Assembly (NCBI GenBank): GCA_958295785.1
Contig: OY282377.1
Span: 4,466,896-4,530,895, forward strand
DNA length: 64,000 nt
Source: an uncultured Latescibacterota bacterium
GTDB lineage: Bacteria; Latescibacterota; UBA2968
Direction of reading: 5' to 3'
The position numbers were made by a program, and so were the translations under genes. A model generated the notes under the pieces. The model searched no databases. It had not been told where the DNA came from and was given only the letters and a program-made list of their open reading frames with translations. Below are positions 34,728 through 45,148 of the stretch, in pieces. Position 1 is the stretch's first letter; each line of letters opens with the position of its first letter.

Positions 34728-35357
34728 TTACTTGGAGTAAAGTTCGACGATGAGTTGCTCTTCAACCGGCGTGGGGATAGCATCTCGCTTTGGATATTCG
34801 ACGAGTGTGCCACTCAAATTCACTTTATCGACCGAAATCCAGGCCGCTTGCCCCGCATCACCTGCGCGCTTGAGCGAATCGTGAATGAGTTGCAATTGAC
34901 GGCTTTTTTCTGTCACCTGCACCGTATCGCCCGGCGAAACCTGAAATGAGGGAATATCCACGGTGCGGCCATTGACGGCAATGTGGCGATGCCGCACGAG
35001 TTGCCGCGCTGCTTTTCGGGATGGCGCGAAGCCCAAACGATAGATCATGTTGTCCAAGCGGCATTCGAGCATCTGCAAGAGCAACTCGCCCGTCACGCCC
35101 TTTCTGCGTGCGGCTTTGGAATAATACGTGCGAAATTGGTTTTCCAGCACCCCGTAAATGCGCTTGGTTTTTTGTTTTTCCCGAAGTTGAAGCGCGTATT
35201 CCGACGGCTTTCGGCGCATGTTCTGCCCGTGCATGCCGGGCGCGTAGCTCCGGCGGTCAAACGAACATTTGTCCATGTGGCAACGCGCGCCTTTGAGAAA
35301 CAATTTCATGCCTTCTCGGCGACACAGTTTACAATTTGGGCCAGTATATCTCGCCAT
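34728..35357 (-). CDS. rpsD: Ribosomal protein uS4
   Basis: The 209-residue protein starts 16S rRNA folding and in many bacteria represses its own operon. It is the zinc-binding form: Cys9 and Cys12 (CKLC) and a second pair in the ARCHMDKCSF segment. The S4 RNA-binding domain is seen as RLDNMIYRLGFAPSRKAARQLVRHRHIAVNG. The start follows GGAGC. Confidence 0.98.
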   Translation of the reverse strand: MARYTGPNCKLCRREGMKLFLKGARCHMDKCSFDRRSYAPGMHGQNMRRKPSEYALQLREKQKTKRIYGVLENQFRTYYSKAARRKGVTGELLLQMLECRLDNMIYRLGFAPSRKAARQLVRHRHIAVNGRTVDIPSFQVSPGDTVQVTEKSRQLQLIHDSLKRAGDAGQAAWISVDKVNLSGTLVEYPKRDAIPTPVEEQLIVELYSK

Positions 35358-35381
35358 TCAATAGCTCCCTGTTTTCTTTTG

Positions 35382-35765
35382 TTAAACGCGCCGGCGTTTG
35401 GGCGGGCGGCACCCATTGTGTGGAATTGGCGTGACATCTTTGATCGCTGAAATTTCCAACCCCGCGCCCTGCAATGATCGCACGGCAGCTTCTCGCCCAA
35501 CCCCAGGGCCCTTGACCCACACTTCCACTCGGCGCAACCCCAGTGCCATGGCCTCTCTAGCCGCATCGTTCGCAGCCAACTGAGCAGCATAAGGCGTGCT
35601 CTTTCTCGACCCCTTAAATCCGACTTTTCCGGTTGATGACCATGAAATTACTTTGCCATCGCGGTCGGTCAGAGTCACAATGGTATTGTTAAAACTGGCA
35701 TTGACATGGGCAACGCCATTGGCCTCAACCCGTCTGGTCCGTCGTCTCCCTTTTCTCGGTGGCAA
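35382..35765 (-). CDS. rpsK: Ribosomal protein uS11 (TTG start)
   Basis: The 127-residue small-subunit protein forms the platform with uS7 and uS21 neighbours. Conserved segments are [31 protein letters not shown] and [19 protein letters not shown] place the start at TTG 35765 because AAAGGAGGAG (35779-35770) sits just upstream and the resulting N-terminus ([12 protein letters not shown]) has the family length. The open frame continues to an ATG at 35852, but that would overlap rpsM by 59 bases and add 29 unrelated residues. Confidence 0.95.
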   Translation of the reverse strand: MPPRKGRRRTRRVEANGVAHVNASFNNTIVTLTDRDGKVISWSSTGKVGFKGSRKSTPYAAQLAANDAAREAMALGLRRVEVWVKGPGVGREAAVRSLQGAGLEISAIKDVTPIPHNGCRPPKRRRV

Positions 35766-35793
35766 AGGACTCCTCCTTTGATTGTGCGTTTGA

Positions 35794-36168
35794 TTATCCA
35801 CTTCGTCTGCGGCTGCCAATACCGGGCTTGGGGCCTTTGCGCGTTCTGGCATTGGTGCGCGTCCGCTGCCCCCTCACCGGCAAGCCGCGACGCCATCGCA
35901 AACCGCGATAGCACCCAATATCCATCAATCGCTTGATGTTCATGGCAACTTCGCTTCTCAGGTTGCCTTCAACTTTGTATTGGCCTTCGACAACCGAGCG
36001 CAATTTGGCGACTTCCTCATCCGTCAAAGCATCTACGCGCGTATCAGGCGAAATCTGCGTCTGCGCCAGAATTTTTTGCGACGTGCTCAAACCAATGCCC
36101 AAAATGTACGTCAACGCGACTTCCACGCGCTTTTCTCTGGGAATATCTACACCTGCAATTCGGGCCAT
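35794..36168 (-). CDS. rpsM: Ribosomal protein uS13
   Basis: The 124-residue protein sits in the 30S head and contacts the P-site tRNA and the 50S subunit. [20 protein letters not shown] and the [18 protein letters not shown] basic tail are diagnostic. The start follows AGGAGA. It follows rpmJ as in most bacteria. Confidence 0.98.
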   Translation of the reverse strand: MARIAGVDIPREKRVEVALTYILGIGLSTSQKILAQTQISPDTRVDALTDEEVAKLRSVVEGQYKVEGNLRSEVAMNIKRLMDIGCYRGLRWRRGLPVRGQRTRTNARTRKGPKPGIGSRRRSG

Positions 36169-36186
36169 GCGAAGCGTCTCCTGTGG

Positions 36187-36303
36187 TTATCCCTGTCGCT
36201 GTTTGTGCCGCGGATTGGCTTTGCAAATCACGCGCACCACACCGCGGCGGCGAATGATCTTGCAGTGATTGCAACGACGGCGAACAGATGATTGGACTTT
36301 CAT
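36187..36303 (-). CDS. rpmJ: Ribosomal protein bL36 (zinc form)
   Basis: This 38-residue protein was too short for long-frame searches. It reads [20 protein letters not shown] then [18 protein letters not shown]. Zinc ligands Cys11, Cys14, Cys27 and His33 are present, so it is the C+ type. It lies 26 bases after secY and 18 before rpsM. infA, adk and map, often found here, are absent. Confidence 0.96.
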   Translation of the reverse strand: MKVQSSVRRRCNHCKIIRRRGVVRVICKANPRHKQRQG

Positions 36304-36329
36304 AACAAATCTCCAGCGTTTTTGGTAGG

Positions 36330-37670
36330 TCAGGCTCGGCGGCCCCGAATGCGGCCCTTTTTCATAAACCCATCGTAGTGGCGCATCAGCAAATGCGATT
36401 CGACCTGCTGTAAGGTGTCGAGTGCCACGCCGACCATAATCAACAATCCCGTGCCGCCAAACACTTGTTCGAGGCCCGGATGCACGCCCATGGAATTGAT
36501 AATAAAATATGGACCGACAGCGATTGCGGCTAAGAAAATCGAGCCGGGCATGTTGATTCGCGTGAGCACCCGGTCGATAAAATCAGACGTGCGCTTGCCC
36601 GGTCGAACTCCGGGAATAAACCCGCCCTGACGTTTCATGTTGTCGGCTAGATCAATCGGATTGAACACAATAGCCGTGTAAAAATAAGCGAAGAAAATCA
36701 CGAGCAATGAGTAAATTGACCAATAGGGCAACGACACCCAGGACATACTCGGCGTAAAAGCAGCCGCGAGATTTTGCATAAATTCGTTGTTGGGGGCAAA
36801 CCCGGCCATTGTCGCGGGCAAAAACATAATGGCCTGTGCAAAAATAATGGGCATCACGCCAGACGTATTGACTTTGAGCGGGATGTGCGTGCTCTGCCCG
36901 CCATAGACTCGCCGCCCAACCACGCGCTTGGCGTATTGTACCGGAATTTTGCGCGTGCCTTGCGTGATCAACACCACCAGCGCGGTCAGTGCAACAACGA
37001 TAACTAAAACAGCTATCTCGATCAAAATGGCCTTGTCATTGGTCACAAAATCTCGATACTCCTGCCGCACGACAAAGGGCAATGCCGCAATAATGCCGAT
37101 AAAAATGAGCAACGACATCCCATTGCCAATGCCGTGGGCATCGATCTGCTCGCCCAACCACATAATAAACACCGTGCCGGCGGTAATGGTCAAAACAGTC
37201 AACAACCGGAAGCCCCATCCTGAATAGAGCACGACTGGAAGCCCGGTTGCAGGAGACTGAAGGCTTTCCAAAAAAAAGCTCACGCCCAAAGATTGGGCAG
37301 CAGCCAGCGCGACAGTGCCATACCGCGTGTATTGAATAATTTTCTTGCGCCCGGCCTCGCCCTCTTTTTGCAGCTTTTGCAGGGATGGCACCACAGCACC
37401 CATCAATTGAAAGATAATGGACGCGCTGATATAGGGCATAATCCCCAGCGCGAATACGGTCGCACGGGTAAATGCCCCCCCCACGAACATGTCGTAGAGG
37501 CCGAAAATGGTCTGCGTGGTGCCTGCAAAAAACTCACCCAGCGCGACCCGATCTATACCCGGAATGGGAATTTGCCCACCCAAGCGATAAATCGCCAAAA
37601 TACCCAGCGTGAACAACACCTTGTTACGCAGTTCTGGGATCTTAAAAACGCTTTTGACACTCTCGAGCAA
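36330..37670 (-). CDS. secY: Protein translocase subunit SecY (TTG start)
   Basis: The 446-residue core of the Sec translocon has ten membrane segments. Visible landmarks include the [14 protein letters not shown] plug and TM2 region and [20 protein letters not shown] near TM8-9. The start is TTG 37670 behind GAAAGGAAG. It works with SecE, encoded at 61728 in the same long operon, to export the signal-peptide proteins seen in this window. Confidence 0.98.
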   Translation of the reverse strand: MLESVKSVFKIPELRNKVLFTLGILAIYRLGGQIPIPGIDRVALGEFFAGTTQTIFGLYDMFVGGAFTRATVFALGIMPYISASIIFQLMGAVVPSLQKLQKEGEAGRKKIIQYTRYGTVALAAAQSLGVSFFLESLQSPATGLPVVLYSGWGFRLLTVLTITAGTVFIMWLGEQIDAHGIGNGMSLLIFIGIIAALPFVVRQEYRDFVTNDKAILIEIAVLVIVVALTALVVLITQGTRKIPVQYAKRVVGRRVYGGQSTHIPLKVNTSGVMPIIFAQAIMFLPATMAGFAPNNEFMQNLAAAFTPSMSWVSLPYWSIYSLLVIFFAYFYTAIVFNPIDLADNMKRQGGFIPGVRPGKRTSDFIDRVLTRINMPGSIFLAAIAVGPYFIINSMGVHPGLEQVFGGTGLLIMVGVALDTLQQVESHLLMRHYDGFMKKGRIRGRRA

Positions 37671-37692
37671 CGCCGCTTCCTTTCACCTGCAC

Positions 37693-38157
37693 TCAGTTGG
37701 TTTTGACCGCGCCACCGGCGCGAACTTCAACGCTTCCGCCTGCGGCAATAATTTTTTTTGCAGCCGACGCCGACATCGCCTGAACCCGAACCTGCAAGGG
37801 GGTAGAAATTTCACCGCGTCCCAAAATTTTCACAGGGCGCTTTACAGAGGCGATCAACCCCGCGCCTTTGAGCACCTCGGGCGTAATCTCGCCAGAGAGT
37901 TCTCGGGAAGCCAAATCAGCGAGATTGACGATCTGATAGGTCACGCGAAAGGGATTGTTAAACCCAATTTTGGGCAAGCGCTGTTGCAAGGGCATTTGCC
38001 CCCCTTCAAACCACGCTTTGCGCTTAGACCCCGACCGCGACCGCTGCCCTTTGTGCCCCTTGCCCGCGGTTTTGCCCGTTCCAGAGCCAGGGCCAATGCC
38101 CAGGCGTTTCTTTTTTGAAGTCGCCCCTTTGGGCGGCGAGAGATTTCCAAGTTTCAT
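37693..38157 (-). CDS. rplO: Ribosomal protein uL15
   Basis: The 154-residue large-subunit protein has the glycine-rich basic start (KRLGIGPGSGTGKTAGKGHKG) typical of uL15 and the end AAKKIIAAGGSVEV. The ATG at 38157 gives the family N-terminus MKLGNLSPPKG. A TTG at 38178 overlaps the rpmD stop but has no good ribosome site. It precedes secY as usual. Confidence 0.96.
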   Translation of the reverse strand: MKLGNLSPPKGATSKKKRLGIGPGSGTGKTAGKGHKGQRSRSGSKRKAWFEGGQMPLQQRLPKIGFNNPFRVTYQIVNLADLASRELSGEITPEVLKGAGLIASVKRPVKILGRGEISTPLQVRVQAMSASAAKKIIAAGGSVEVRAGGAVKTN

Positions 38158-38174
38158 TTTCGCGTTCCAGAATT

Positions 38175-38363
38175 TCAATTTTCTTCGACTGCGACCAGAT
38201 GTGCGACAACCGCCAGCATGCCGCGCACTTGCGGCGAATCGATGTGTTCTACCGTATGCCGAATGCGGCGAATGCCCAACGCATCCAGGGTCCTCTGTTG
38301 TTTTTTGGGTCGCTTGATCGCACTGCGGACCTGCGTAATCCGAAGTGTTTTTTGGTCAGCCAT
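38175..38363 (-). CDS. rpmD: Ribosomal protein uL30
   Basis: The 62-residue protein shows the family pattern [20 protein letters not shown] and [20 protein letters not shown]. The start follows GAGGG and overlaps the end of rpsE by 8 bases, so translation is coupled. Confidence 0.96.
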   Translation of the reverse strand: MADQKTLRITQVRSAIKRPKKQQRTLDALGIRRIRHTVEHIDSPQVRGMLAVVAHLVAVEEN

Positions 38364-38880
38364 CGCGCCCTCGCTCAGGAATCAATTCGGATTCTTCCAC
38401 GCCGCGCAATTGTGCAAACATCCCCGCATCTTTCAGCCGCGTCAACCCTTCCATTGCGGCTTTGACAGCATTTTGGGGATTTTGAGAACCCAATGACTTT
38501 GTCAACACATTTTGAATACCGGCCAGTTCCAAAACCGCACGCACGCCGCCGCCTGCGATGACCCCTGTACCAGGCGCAGCGGGTTTGAGCAACACGCGAG
38601 ACGCGCCAAACCGACCAATAATCTCGTGGGGTAGTGTGCCATCGACAACGGGCACGCGCACCAAATTCTTTTTCGCATCGTCGGTTGCTTTGCGAATGGC
38701 CTCAGAGACGTCGCCCGCTTTTCCCATCCCAACCCCCACAATGCCTTTTTTGTCGCCAACCACGCAAAGCGCGTTAAATGCAAAACGCCGCCCGCCCTTG
38801 CGAACGTGAGATACCCGTTTGATGCTGTTGTTGATGACGATTTCCGTCAGGTCTAAACCCGTGGCTTCAATTCTACCCAA
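38356..38880 (-). CDS. rpsE: Ribosomal protein uS5 (TTG start)
   Basis: The 174-residue protein is part of the 30S mRNA entry and helps decoding accuracy. [22 protein letters not shown] is the double-stranded RNA-binding-like loop where spectinomycin mutations map in other species; [19 protein letters not shown] follows. TTG 38880 is the start, 8 bases after AAGGAG, and gives the expected length. It overlaps rpmD. Confidence 0.97.
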   Translation of the reverse strand: MGRIEATGLDLTEIVINNSIKRVSHVRKGGRRFAFNALCVVGDKKGIVGVGMGKAGDVSEAIRKATDDAKKNLVRVPVVDGTLPHEIIGRFGASRVLLKPAAPGTGVIAGGGVRAVLELAGIQNVLTKSLGSQNPQNAVKAAMEGLTRLKDAGMFAQLRGVEESELIPERGRDG

Positions 38881-38896
38881 AACCCGCTCCTTAGCA

Positions 38897-39265
38897 TTAA
38901 AATTTCAACCCGCCTTCGCGCATGCCTTCTGCCAATGCTTTGACGCGACCGTGATAGAGATACCCAGCGCGGTCAAAAACGACCTGCGAAATGCCGGCTT
39001 CTCGCGCTTTGGCAGCCAGAACTTTGCCCACCTCGCGGCTCTTATCGCATTTGCCCTCGATATCTTTCAACTGATCTTTGAGGGCATTTGACGAAATGCC
39101 GAGTAGTGAACGCCCGCTCGCATCGTCGATCAGTTGCGCCTGAATGTGTTTGAGGCTGCGAAAAACCGTCAGACGAGGTCGGTCTGCGGTTCCAAAGAGC
39201 CGCTTTCTAATTCGCATCTGACGACGCTTGTGCATCTTTTTCTTTTTTATCTGCTTATCTGCCAT
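38897..39265 (-). CDS. rplR: Ribosomal protein uL18
   Basis: The 122-residue 5S rRNA-binding protein has [20 protein letters not shown] and [20 protein letters not shown]. The ATG at 39265 gives the family length. A longer frame reaching 39508 lies over rplF and is ignored. The ribosome site is weak, consistent with coupling to rplF, whose stop is 22 bases upstream. Confidence 0.97.
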   Translation of the reverse strand: MADKQIKKKKMHKRRQMRIRKRLFGTADRPRLTVFRSLKHIQAQLIDDASGRSLLGISSNALKDQLKDIEGKCDKSREVGKVLAAKAREAGISQVVFDRAGYLYHGRVKALAEGMREGGLKF

Positions 39266-39287
39266 TGAACAACCGCCCGTTTCAAAT

Positions 39288-39854
39288 TTAACCGACTGCC
39301 GCCTTGCCGGCCTTGCGTCGCACGTATTCGTCGCTATAACGGATGCCTTTCCCCTTATAGGGTTCGGGAGGCCGAATACTTCGGATTTTTGCCGCTGTGC
39401 GCCCCACGAGTTCTTTGTCTGCGCCGCTGACCTTAACCAATGCCTGGGCATTTTCGATCTCGGAGGGCGGGTTATCAATGCCAAATTCAATCCCCTGAGG
39501 TGCTTCAACGGTTACCGAATGGCTGAACCCCACATTGAGATCCAAATTTTTTCCCTTCATATCTGCGCGATATCCCACTCCTACAACGACCAAGTTCTTT
39601 TCAAAACCAGTCAATACCCCCTGAACGGCATTGGCCAACAAAGCGCGTGTGAGCCCCCAAATGGACTTGTGGTGCCGGTCTTCGGGGTCTTGCACGGTGA
39701 CGGAAAGCGCGCCATCCTCTTGATTGACATGTGTAATGGCGTGCAAAGACACTTGCAACTTCCCCTTAGGACCGGTTACTCGCGCTTGTGAAGCCTCAAT
39801 TTGCACATTCACGCCACCGGGAATCGCGATTGCCTGTTTGCCTATTCTCGACAC
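39288..39854 (-). CDS. rplF: Ribosomal protein uL6 (GTG start)
   Basis: The 188-residue protein sits near the GTPase centre of the 50S subunit. It begins MSRIGKQAIAIPGGV and ends with the PPEPYKGKGIRYSDEYVRRK motif. GTG 39854 follows AAGGAG. The neighbours are rpsH and rplR in standard spc order. Confidence 0.98.
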   Translation of the reverse strand: MSRIGKQAIAIPGGVNVQIEASQARVTGPKGKLQVSLHAITHVNQEDGALSVTVQDPEDRHHKSIWGLTRALLANAVQGVLTGFEKNLVVVGVGYRADMKGKNLDLNVGFSHSVTVEAPQGIEFGIDNPPSEIENAQALVKVSGADKELVGRTAAKIRSIRPPEPYKGKGIRYSDEYVRRKAGKAAVG

Positions 39855-39866
39855 AACGCTCTCCTT

Positions 39867-40262
39867 CTACCAAACACTGCAAATCACTTCGCCGCCAACA
39901 CCTTCTCGGCGCGCAACGCGATCTGTCAAAACGCCTTTTGATGTAGATAAAATAGCCATGCCCAAGCCATTGAGGATGCGGGGAATTTCGTCTTTGCCCA
40001 CATATTTTCTCAGACCAGGACGACTTTCGCGCTTCAACCCCTGAATCGCGCTTTCCTCGTCTGAACTGTATTTGAGATAAAGGCGCAAATACCCCTGCCT
40101 ATTGTCCTCGATATACGCGTAATTGTGAACAAAACCGCGTTCTTTCAAAATGCGGGCAATCTCGCGCTTCACCGTCGAACTCGGGATATCCACCTTGCGA
40201 TGTCCAGCGCAACATGCATTTCGCACCCGCGTCAACATATCGGCAATCGGATCCGTCATCAT
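39867..40262 (-). CDS. rpsH: Ribosomal protein uS8
   Basis: The 131-residue 16S rRNA-binding protein has [13 protein letters not shown] and the C-terminal [20 protein letters not shown] motif. In enterobacteria uS8 represses the spc operon by binding mRNA near rplE; no such site was identified here. The start ATG is one of two adjacent ATGs. Confidence 0.97.
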   Translation of the reverse strand: MMTDPIADMLTRVRNACCAGHRKVDIPSSTVKREIARILKERGFVHNYAYIEDNRQGYLRLYLKYSSDEESAIQGLKRESRPGLRKYVGKDEIPRILNGLGMAILSTSKGVLTDRVARREGVGGEVICSVW

Positions 40263-40277
40263 AATCGCACATCCCCC

Positions 40278-40463
40278 TTACCAACTCGCCTTTGTCACGC
40301 CGGGAATCTCACCGGCGAGTGCCAACTCGCGGAAACAGATACGGCAAACGCCAAATTTCCGCAAATAACCGCGCGGCCTGCCGCACCTGTGACACCGATT
40401 GTAGCGGCGAACCGCAAATTTCTGTCTTCGCTTTGCTTTGGCAATCATAGATTTTTTTGCCAT
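40278..40463 (-). CDS. rpsN: Ribosomal protein uS14, zinc type
   Basis: The 61-residue short form (type Z) has two zinc pairs, in RCHRCGRP and [11 protein letters not shown]. It starts at ATG 40463, one base after the rplE stop, which implies translational coupling. The longer frame to 40544 overlaps rplE and is not used. Confidence 0.97.
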   Translation of the reverse strand: MAKKSMIAKAKRRQKFAVRRYNRCHRCGRPRGYLRKFGVCRICFRELALAGEIPGVTKASW

Positions 40464-40464
40464 A

Positions 40465-41034
40465 TCAGTCCTGACCTTCTGTTGTTCGGTCTCGATTTTG
40501 AAACGGCATGCCCATCCCACTGAGCAATTCCAACGCCTCTTCATCCGTAGAGGCCGTCGTGACCAAAGTCACATCGAGGCCGCGAATTTTGTCGATTTGA
40601 TCGTAGTTAATTTCGGGAAAAATGATCTGTTCCTGGATGCCGACCGTGTAGTTGCCCCGGCCGTCAAATGAGCGCGTTGAAAGCCCGCGAAAGTCGCGGA
40701 TGCGCGGCACGGAAAAATTGAAAAAACGGTCGAGAAATTCGTACATGCGCGTTCTGCGGAGGGTGACAGCACACCCGATGGGCATGCCCTGCCGCAACTT
40801 AAAATTTGAAACGGCTCTCCTCGCCCTGCGAATGGCGGGCCGCTGTCCTGCAATGCGGGTCAAATCTTCAACCGCACTTTCAATCACTCGGGCATTGAGC
40901 ACGGCTTCGCCAACGCCCATATTCAAAACGACCTTTTCCATTTTGGGCACCTGCATGCGATTTTTATAGCCAAACCGCTGGATGAGCGCGGGTACAACTT
41001 CGTTTTCATAGTGTTCTTGCAATCGCGTTGCCAT
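40465..41034 (-). CDS. rplE: Ribosomal protein uL5
   Basis: The 189-residue protein binds 5S rRNA and contacts the P-site tRNA. Family segments are [28 protein letters not shown] and [20 protein letters not shown]. The ATG at 41034 follows GAGGA and gives [13 protein letters not shown]. An in-frame ATG at 41055 overlaps rplX. Confidence 0.98.
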   Translation of the reverse strand: MATRLQEHYENEVVPALIQRFGYKNRMQVPKMEKVVLNMGVGEAVLNARVIESAVEDLTRIAGQRPAIRRARRAVSNFKLRQGMPIGCAVTLRRTRMYEFLDRFFNFSVPRIRDFRGLSTRSFDGRGNYTVGIQEQIIFPEINYDQIDKIRGLDVTLVTTASTDEEALELLSGMGMPFQNRDRTTEGQD

Positions 41035-41044
41035 ATCGTCCTCG

Positions 41045-41365
41045 TCATTCGACATCGGGAATTTGCTCGCCACTTTTTTTTGCGATACGCACGCACGAGC
41101 CATCTTCGAGCCGCTGAATGCGAATGCGGGTTCGCTCATCGGTTTGTGGATCGACGATCATGAGATTCGACACATGCACGGGGGCTTCCTTTTCTACAAT
41201 CCCGCCTTGCTGGTTGGTGGGATTGGGTCGCGTATGGCGCATAACCGTGTTGATCCCTTCCACGAGCACGCGATCTTTTTTAGGCCAGACATTCAAAACG
41301 CGCCCCCGTTGCCCGGCATAGACGCCGCTGATGACCTCGACTTGATCGCCTTTGCGGATTCTCAT
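41045..41365 (-). CDS. rplX: Ribosomal protein uL24
   Basis: The 106-residue protein is an early 50S assembly factor near the exit tunnel. The KOW motif is [40 protein letters not shown] is also typical. ATG 41365 gives MRIRKGD; the longer frame overlaps rplN. Confidence 0.97.
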   Translation of the reverse strand: MRIRKGDQVEVISGVYAGQRGRVLNVWPKKDRVLVEGINTVMRHTRPNPTNQQGGIVEKEAPVHVSNLMIVDPQTDERTRIRIQRLEDGSCVRIAKKSGEQIPDVE

Positions 41366-41381
41366 TTTACAGCCTTTCTCG

Positions 41382-41750
41382 TTATATGACTTCAGGGGCC
41401 AAAGAGACAATCCGCATAAATCGCCTCTCGCGCAACTCGCGGGCCACAGGCCCAAAGATGCGCGTCCCGCGGGGTTCGCCTTCTTGACTGATCAAAACAG
41501 CGGCATTGTCGTCAAATCGAATATACGACCCATCTGCCCTGCGCGTTTCTTTTTTTGTGCGAACGATCACCGCACGGGCAACATCGCCGCGCTTCACGCC
41601 GCTGTTTGACTGTACATCTTTCACCGAAACGACAACGGTATCCCCGAGTTTGGCGTACTTGCGTTTGGTGCCTCCCAAAATGCGAAAGCACATGACCTTT
41701 CGGGCACCTGTGTTATCGGCGCAATTCAATATCGAATATTCCTGAACCAT
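41382..41750 (-). CDS. rplN: Ribosomal protein uL14
   Basis: The 122-residue protein forms an intersubunit bridge. [20 protein letters not shown] and the end [15 protein letters not shown] are diagnostic. The start follows GGAGAGG. The order rpsQ-rplN-rplX is standard. Confidence 0.98.
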   Translation of the reverse strand: MVQEYSILNCADNTGARKVMCFRILGGTKRKYAKLGDTVVVSVKDVQSNSGVKRGDVARAVIVRTKKETRRADGSYIRFDDNAAVLISQEGEPRGTRIFGPVARELRERRFMRIVSLAPEVI

Positions 41751-41764
41751 GACCTCTCCACAAC

Positions 41765-42031
41765 CTAACGCGCTTTTTTGACAATTTCCACCAACCGCCA
41801 GCGTTTGGTCTTGCTCAAAGGCCGGGTCTCGGCAACCAGCACCTCATCGCCGGCTCCGGCTTCGTTGTTCTCATCGTGCGCTGTCAATTTTGAACGCCTT
41901 TGCACAATTTTTCCATACAGGGGGTGCGGCACCTGCCGCCTCACCTCAACGACAATTGTTTTATTGGATTTATCGCTGACCACCTGCCCTACTCGCGTTT
42001 TGCGGTGCCTGCGGGTTTGCACTTGTGCCAT
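41765..42031 (-). CDS. rpsQ: Ribosomal protein uS17
   Basis: The 88-residue primary 16S rRNA-binding protein has [20 protein letters not shown] and the [14 protein letters not shown] end. The start follows GGAGAAA. Confidence 0.97.
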   Translation of the reverse strand: MAQVQTRRHRKTRVGQVVSDKSNKTIVVEVRRQVPHPLYGKIVQRRSKLTAHDENNEAGAGDEVLVAETRPLSKTKRWRLVEIVKKAR

Positions 42032-42051
42032 ACGCTATTTCTCCAAAAAAA

Positions 42052-42264
42052 TTACGCATTGGGAAGTGTGCGGATGCCGAGCTCGTGTTCGCGCAACACA
42101 GTCTTGAGCCTGGCGAGATCCCTGCGCGCATCTCGAAACACAATGGGATTATCGAGTTGGCGCGTCGCCAACTGAATGCGGAGATTGACGAGTTCCGCTT
42201 CTTGTTCCCCAATTCTTTCCCGCACATCGCTCGCCGTTAGATCTCGAATTTCATTCGGTTTCAT
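42052..42264 (-). CDS. rpmC: Ribosomal protein uL29
   Basis: The 70-residue helical protein lies at the tunnel exit near uL23. It shows [17 protein letters not shown] and [15 protein letters not shown]. Its ATG overlaps the rplP stop by 4 bases, so the two are translationally coupled. Confidence 0.97.
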   Translation of the reverse strand: MKPNEIRDLTASDVRERIGEQEAELVNLRIQLATRQLDNPIVFRDARRDLARLKTVLREHELGIRTLPNA

Positions 42265-42680
42265 TCGTCGTGCCCCCCGCGTTCTACAAATCGAACTTTA
42301 ATGGGCAATTTCTGGCCCGCCAATTTGATGGCGCGTTGCGCGCTTTCGCGCGGCACCCCTTCAATTTCAAACATAATGCGCCCGGGTTTGATCACCGAGA
42401 CCCAGTATTCGGGATTGCCTTTGCCCTTTCCCATGCGGGTTTCAGCGGGCTTCACAGTCAGGGGTTTGTCCGGGAAAACGCGAATCCAAATTTTGCCGCC
42501 GCGGCCCAAAGATCGCGTAATCGCCACGCGCGCCGCTTCAATTTGCCTGTTGGTGATCCATCCCGGTTCGATGGCCTGCAAACCGTATTCGCCAAAAGAA
42601 ATACTGGCCCCGCGAGAGGCCACACCTCTGAGACGCCCTCGTTGCTGTTTTCGCCACTTGACTCGCTTTGGCATTAACAT
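42261..42680 (-). CDS. rplP: Ribosomal protein uL16
   Basis: The 139-residue protein sits near the A-site tRNA elbow. It begins [19 protein letters not shown] and has [26 protein letters not shown] lies 7-8 bases before the first ATG; the second ATG (42674) is nearly as plausible. Confidence 0.98.
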   Translation of the reverse strand: MLMPKRVKWRKQQRGRLRGVASRGASISFGEYGLQAIEPGWITNRQIEAARVAITRSLGRGGKIWIRVFPDKPLTVKPAETRMGKGKGNPEYWVSVIKPGRIMFEIEGVPRESAQRAIKLAGQKLPIKVRFVERGGHDE

Positions 42681-42705
42681 AATCGTTGCTCCTCTCCCGC
42701 GGGTC

Positions 42706-43356
42706 TCACGTTGATAGATGGGCGTCCGGCCCCATTTTTTCTCCGTGACAGATCCAAACCTTTACCCCCACAGTGCCCGAGGTGGTATAAGCAGTTGAGC
42801 GGGCATAGTCGATATCGGCGCGAAGGGTGTGGAGCGGGACGCGGCCTGCGGGTTCTGATTTTTCAACGCGAGACATTTCCGCCCCGCCAAGACGACCACC
42901 ACACACGACTTTAATTCCTTCAGCGCCCATGCGAACCGCAGAGGCAACGGCTTTTTTTAGTGCGCGGCGAAACGAGACGCGCTGCTCCAATTGCCGGGAA
43001 ATATTGTCGGCGACGAGTTGTGCGTTGAGTTCGGGACGCTTGATTTCATTGATGTTGATATAAATTTCTTTGCCCGTCAGGTGTTTCAACTCATCTCGCA
43101 ATTTATCGACCTCCGCGCCTTTCCGCCCAATGACAATGCCGGGGCGAGCGGTGTGAATCGAAATGGTCACCCGCCTGGGCGTGCGCTCAATATCTATTTG
43201 TGCAACGCTTGCCCGCAGTAAACGGCTGTTAATATATTGCCTGAGCATGAGGTCTTCCTGTAGCAAGGTGGCAAAATCGCGATTGGCAAACCAGCGGGAA
43301 TGCCAGTCTTTGACAATGCCCAACCGCACGCCGATTGGATGCGTTTTTTGGCCCAA
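42706..43356 (-). CDS. rpsC: Ribosomal protein uS3 (TTG start)
   Basis: The 216-residue protein guards the mRNA entry. It has [20 protein letters not shown] at the start and a KH domain ([19 protein letters not shown]). TTG 43356 follows AGGAGA and gives the conserved N-terminus. It lies between rplV and rplP as in the S10 operon. Confidence 0.98.
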   Translation of the reverse strand: MGQKTHPIGVRLGIVKDWHSRWFANRDFATLLQEDLMLRQYINSRLLRASVAQIDIERTPRRVTISIHTARPGIVIGRKGAEVDKLRDELKHLTGKEIYININEIKRPELNAQLVADNISRQLEQRVSFRRALKKAVASAVRMGAEGIKVVCGGRLGGAEMSRVEKSEPAGRVPLHTLRADIDYARSTAYTTSGTVGVKVWICHGEKMGPDAHLST

Positions 43357-43365
43357 AGTGTTCTC

Positions 43366-43707
43366 CTATGGCTCGTCTGAAACGACCAGCGTGATGTGGC
43401 TATATCGCTTGCGAATCAATCCGGCAGCCCCGCGAGGCTGCGGACGCAACCGCTTCAGCGCGATGCCACCGTCGACATACGCCTCTTTCACAAAAAGCTC
43501 TTCTTCCACGACAACTTCTTCTTCGCGGTTGAGCGCATTTGCAACAGCAGATTGCAAGGTGCGCTCCACAATGCGCGCGGCCTTTTTGGGGGTAAATCGC
43601 AGGATGTGAAACGCCTCTTCCACATCTTTGCCCCGCACGAGATCGACCACCTGCCTCGCCTTGCGCGGCGAAATTCTCGAATAGCGCAATACCGCCCGAG
43701 TTTCCAT
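43366..43707 (-). CDS. rplV: Ribosomal protein uL22
   Basis: The 113-residue protein lines the exit tunnel with a long hairpin (KRLRPQPRGAAGLIRKRYSHI), the region where macrolide mutations occur. RYSRISPRKARQVVDLVRGK is the signature. ATG 43707 is preferred over a TTG at 43725. Confidence 0.97.
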   Translation of the reverse strand: METRAVLRYSRISPRKARQVVDLVRGKDVEEAFHILRFTPKKAARIVERTLQSAVANALNREEEVVVEEELFVKEAYVDGGIALKRLRPQPRGAAGLIRKRYSHITLVVSDEP

Positions 43708-43728
43708 TTGCAATTCCAATCCCAAATA

Positions 43729-44016
43729 TCACTTCAGTGAAGTGGCGCGTTCAGTCGATCTGCCCCTGCTGCCTCGATGCGTGCGCGTGGGGGCAAATTC
43801 ACCGAGTTTGTGCCCAACCATGTTCTCGGTAATATAGACGGGGATAAATTTATTGCCATTGTGTACAGCCAGCGTATGGCCCACAAACTCCGGCGCGATT
43901 GTCGAACGCCGCGCCCATGTCTGAATCACGCGCTTATTGCCGGTCTTATTCATCTGCTCGATCTTTTTTGAGAGACTCGGCTCGATAAAAGGCCCTTTTT
44001 TGATTGACCGTGCCAT
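43729..44016 (-). CDS. rpsS: Ribosomal protein uS19
   Basis: The 95-residue 30S head protein has [20 protein letters not shown] and the [21 protein letters not shown] motif. ATG 44016 lies seven bases after GGAG. rplB ends 15 bases upstream. Confidence 0.97.
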   Translation of the reverse strand: MARSIKKGPFIEPSLSKKIEQMNKTGNKRVIQTWARRSTIAPEFVGHTLAVHNGNKFIPVYITENMVGHKLGEFAPTRTHRGSRGRSTERATSLK

Positions 44017-44031
44017 AAACAATGCTCCTGA

Positions 44032-44856
44032 TTACTTGCGTCGCTGAATGATCATCCGATCGGATTTGTTCTTCTTTTTGCGCGTTTTGTACCCCTTTGT
44101 GGGTTGCCCCCAAGGCGTCACTGGATGTCCGCCGCCTGAGGCCCTGCCTTCTCCGCCACCGTGTGGATGATCGATGGGGTTCATTGCAACGCCGCGCACT
44201 TTCGGGCGTTTGCCCAACCAGCGATTCCGTCCGGCTTTTCCAACAACGACATTTTCGTGTTCCAAATTTCCAACCTGCCCAATGGTCGCATAACACGATA
44301 CCAAAACCAATCGACGCTCGCCAGAAGGCAACCGAAGGGTTGCAAAATTGCCTTCTTTGGCCATCACTTGAATTTCCGCGCCTGCCGAGCGGCCCAGTTG
44401 CCCACCTTTTCCGGGCTTGAGTTCGACATTGTGTACATTGCTGCCCAAGGGAATATTCGCCAAGGGAAGCGCGTTGCCCGGTCGAATCTCTGCATCGGCG
44501 CCAGATGTGACCTCATCGCCAACATTCAACCCAATCGGCGCCAGAATATAGCGTTTTTCCCCATCGACATAATGCAAGAGCGCGATGCGTGCGGACCGGT
44601 TGGGATCGTACTCAATGCCGTGTACAATTGCGGGCACCCCCATTTTGTCGCGTTTGAAATCAATGCGCCGATAATTGCGCCGATGCCCGCCACCGCGACG
44701 ACGACTCGTAATGCACCCCCGATTATTGCGCCCCCCCGATTTTTTGTTCGGCTCAACAAGGGATTTCTCAGGCGAAGATTTTGTGATCTCGTCAAAAGAA
44801 GAGACGGTCTTAAATCGCAATGAAGGCGTTAGTGGGCGAAACTTTTTGACGGGCAT
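44032..44856 (-). CDS. rplB: Ribosomal protein uL2
   Basis: The 274-residue protein is essential for subunit joining and peptidyl transfer. The conserved C-terminal [17 protein letters not shown] contains the critical histidine. ATG 44856 gives [15 protein letters not shown] and the standard length; the longer frame runs antisense to nothing and in a second frame over rplW. Confidence 0.98.
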   Translation of the reverse strand: MPVKKFRPLTPSLRFKTVSSFDEITKSSPEKSLVEPNKKSGGRNNRGCITSRRRGGGHRRNYRRIDFKRDKMGVPAIVHGIEYDPNRSARIALLHYVDGEKRYILAPIGLNVGDEVTSGADAEIRPGNALPLANIPLGSNVHNVELKPGKGGQLGRSAGAEIQVMAKEGNFATLRLPSGERRLVLVSCYATIGQVGNLEHENVVVGKAGRNRWLGKRPKVRGVAMNPIDHPHGGGEGRASGGGHPVTPWGQPTKGYKTRKKKNKSDRMIIQRRK

Positions 44857-44860
44857 GAGA

Positions 44861-45148
44861 TTATCCTTCAAAGAAGTCGATGCTGTGTCCATCGGCAAGG
44901 GTGACAACCGCTTTTTTCCAATTGGAACGACGGCCTTGAAACCGCCCGAGGCGTTTGATCTTGCCATGCACTGTGCTCGTATTGACCTTGATGACCTCAA
45001 CGTGAAACAGGGACTCAACGGCACGCTGAATATCGACCTTGTTTGCGCGGCAGAGAACTTCAAACACGTATTTGTTGTGACTTTCCTGCAAATTGGAAGC
45101 CCGCTCTGTAATGATGGGACGCCGAATAATCTGCATAGAATTTTTCAC
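44861..45148 (-). CDS. rplW: Ribosomal protein uL23 (GTG start)
   Basis: The 95-residue protein docks trigger factor and SRP at the tunnel exit. [14 protein letters not shown] and [20 protein letters not shown] are typical. I chose GTG 45148 because GTGA overlaps the rplD stop and GGGGGG precedes it; ATG 45136 is the alternative. Confidence 0.95.
   Translation of the reverse strand: MKNSMQIIRRPIITERASNLQESHNKYVFEVLCRANKVDIQRAVESLFHVEVIKVNTSTVHGKIKRLGRFQGRRSNWKKAVVTLADGHSIDFFEG

Noticed and set aside
35382-35852. 156-residue uS11 starting at ATG 35852
   Set aside because: It would overlap rpsM by 59 bases and add residues foreign to uS11; TTG 35765 has a near-perfect Shine-Dalgarno.
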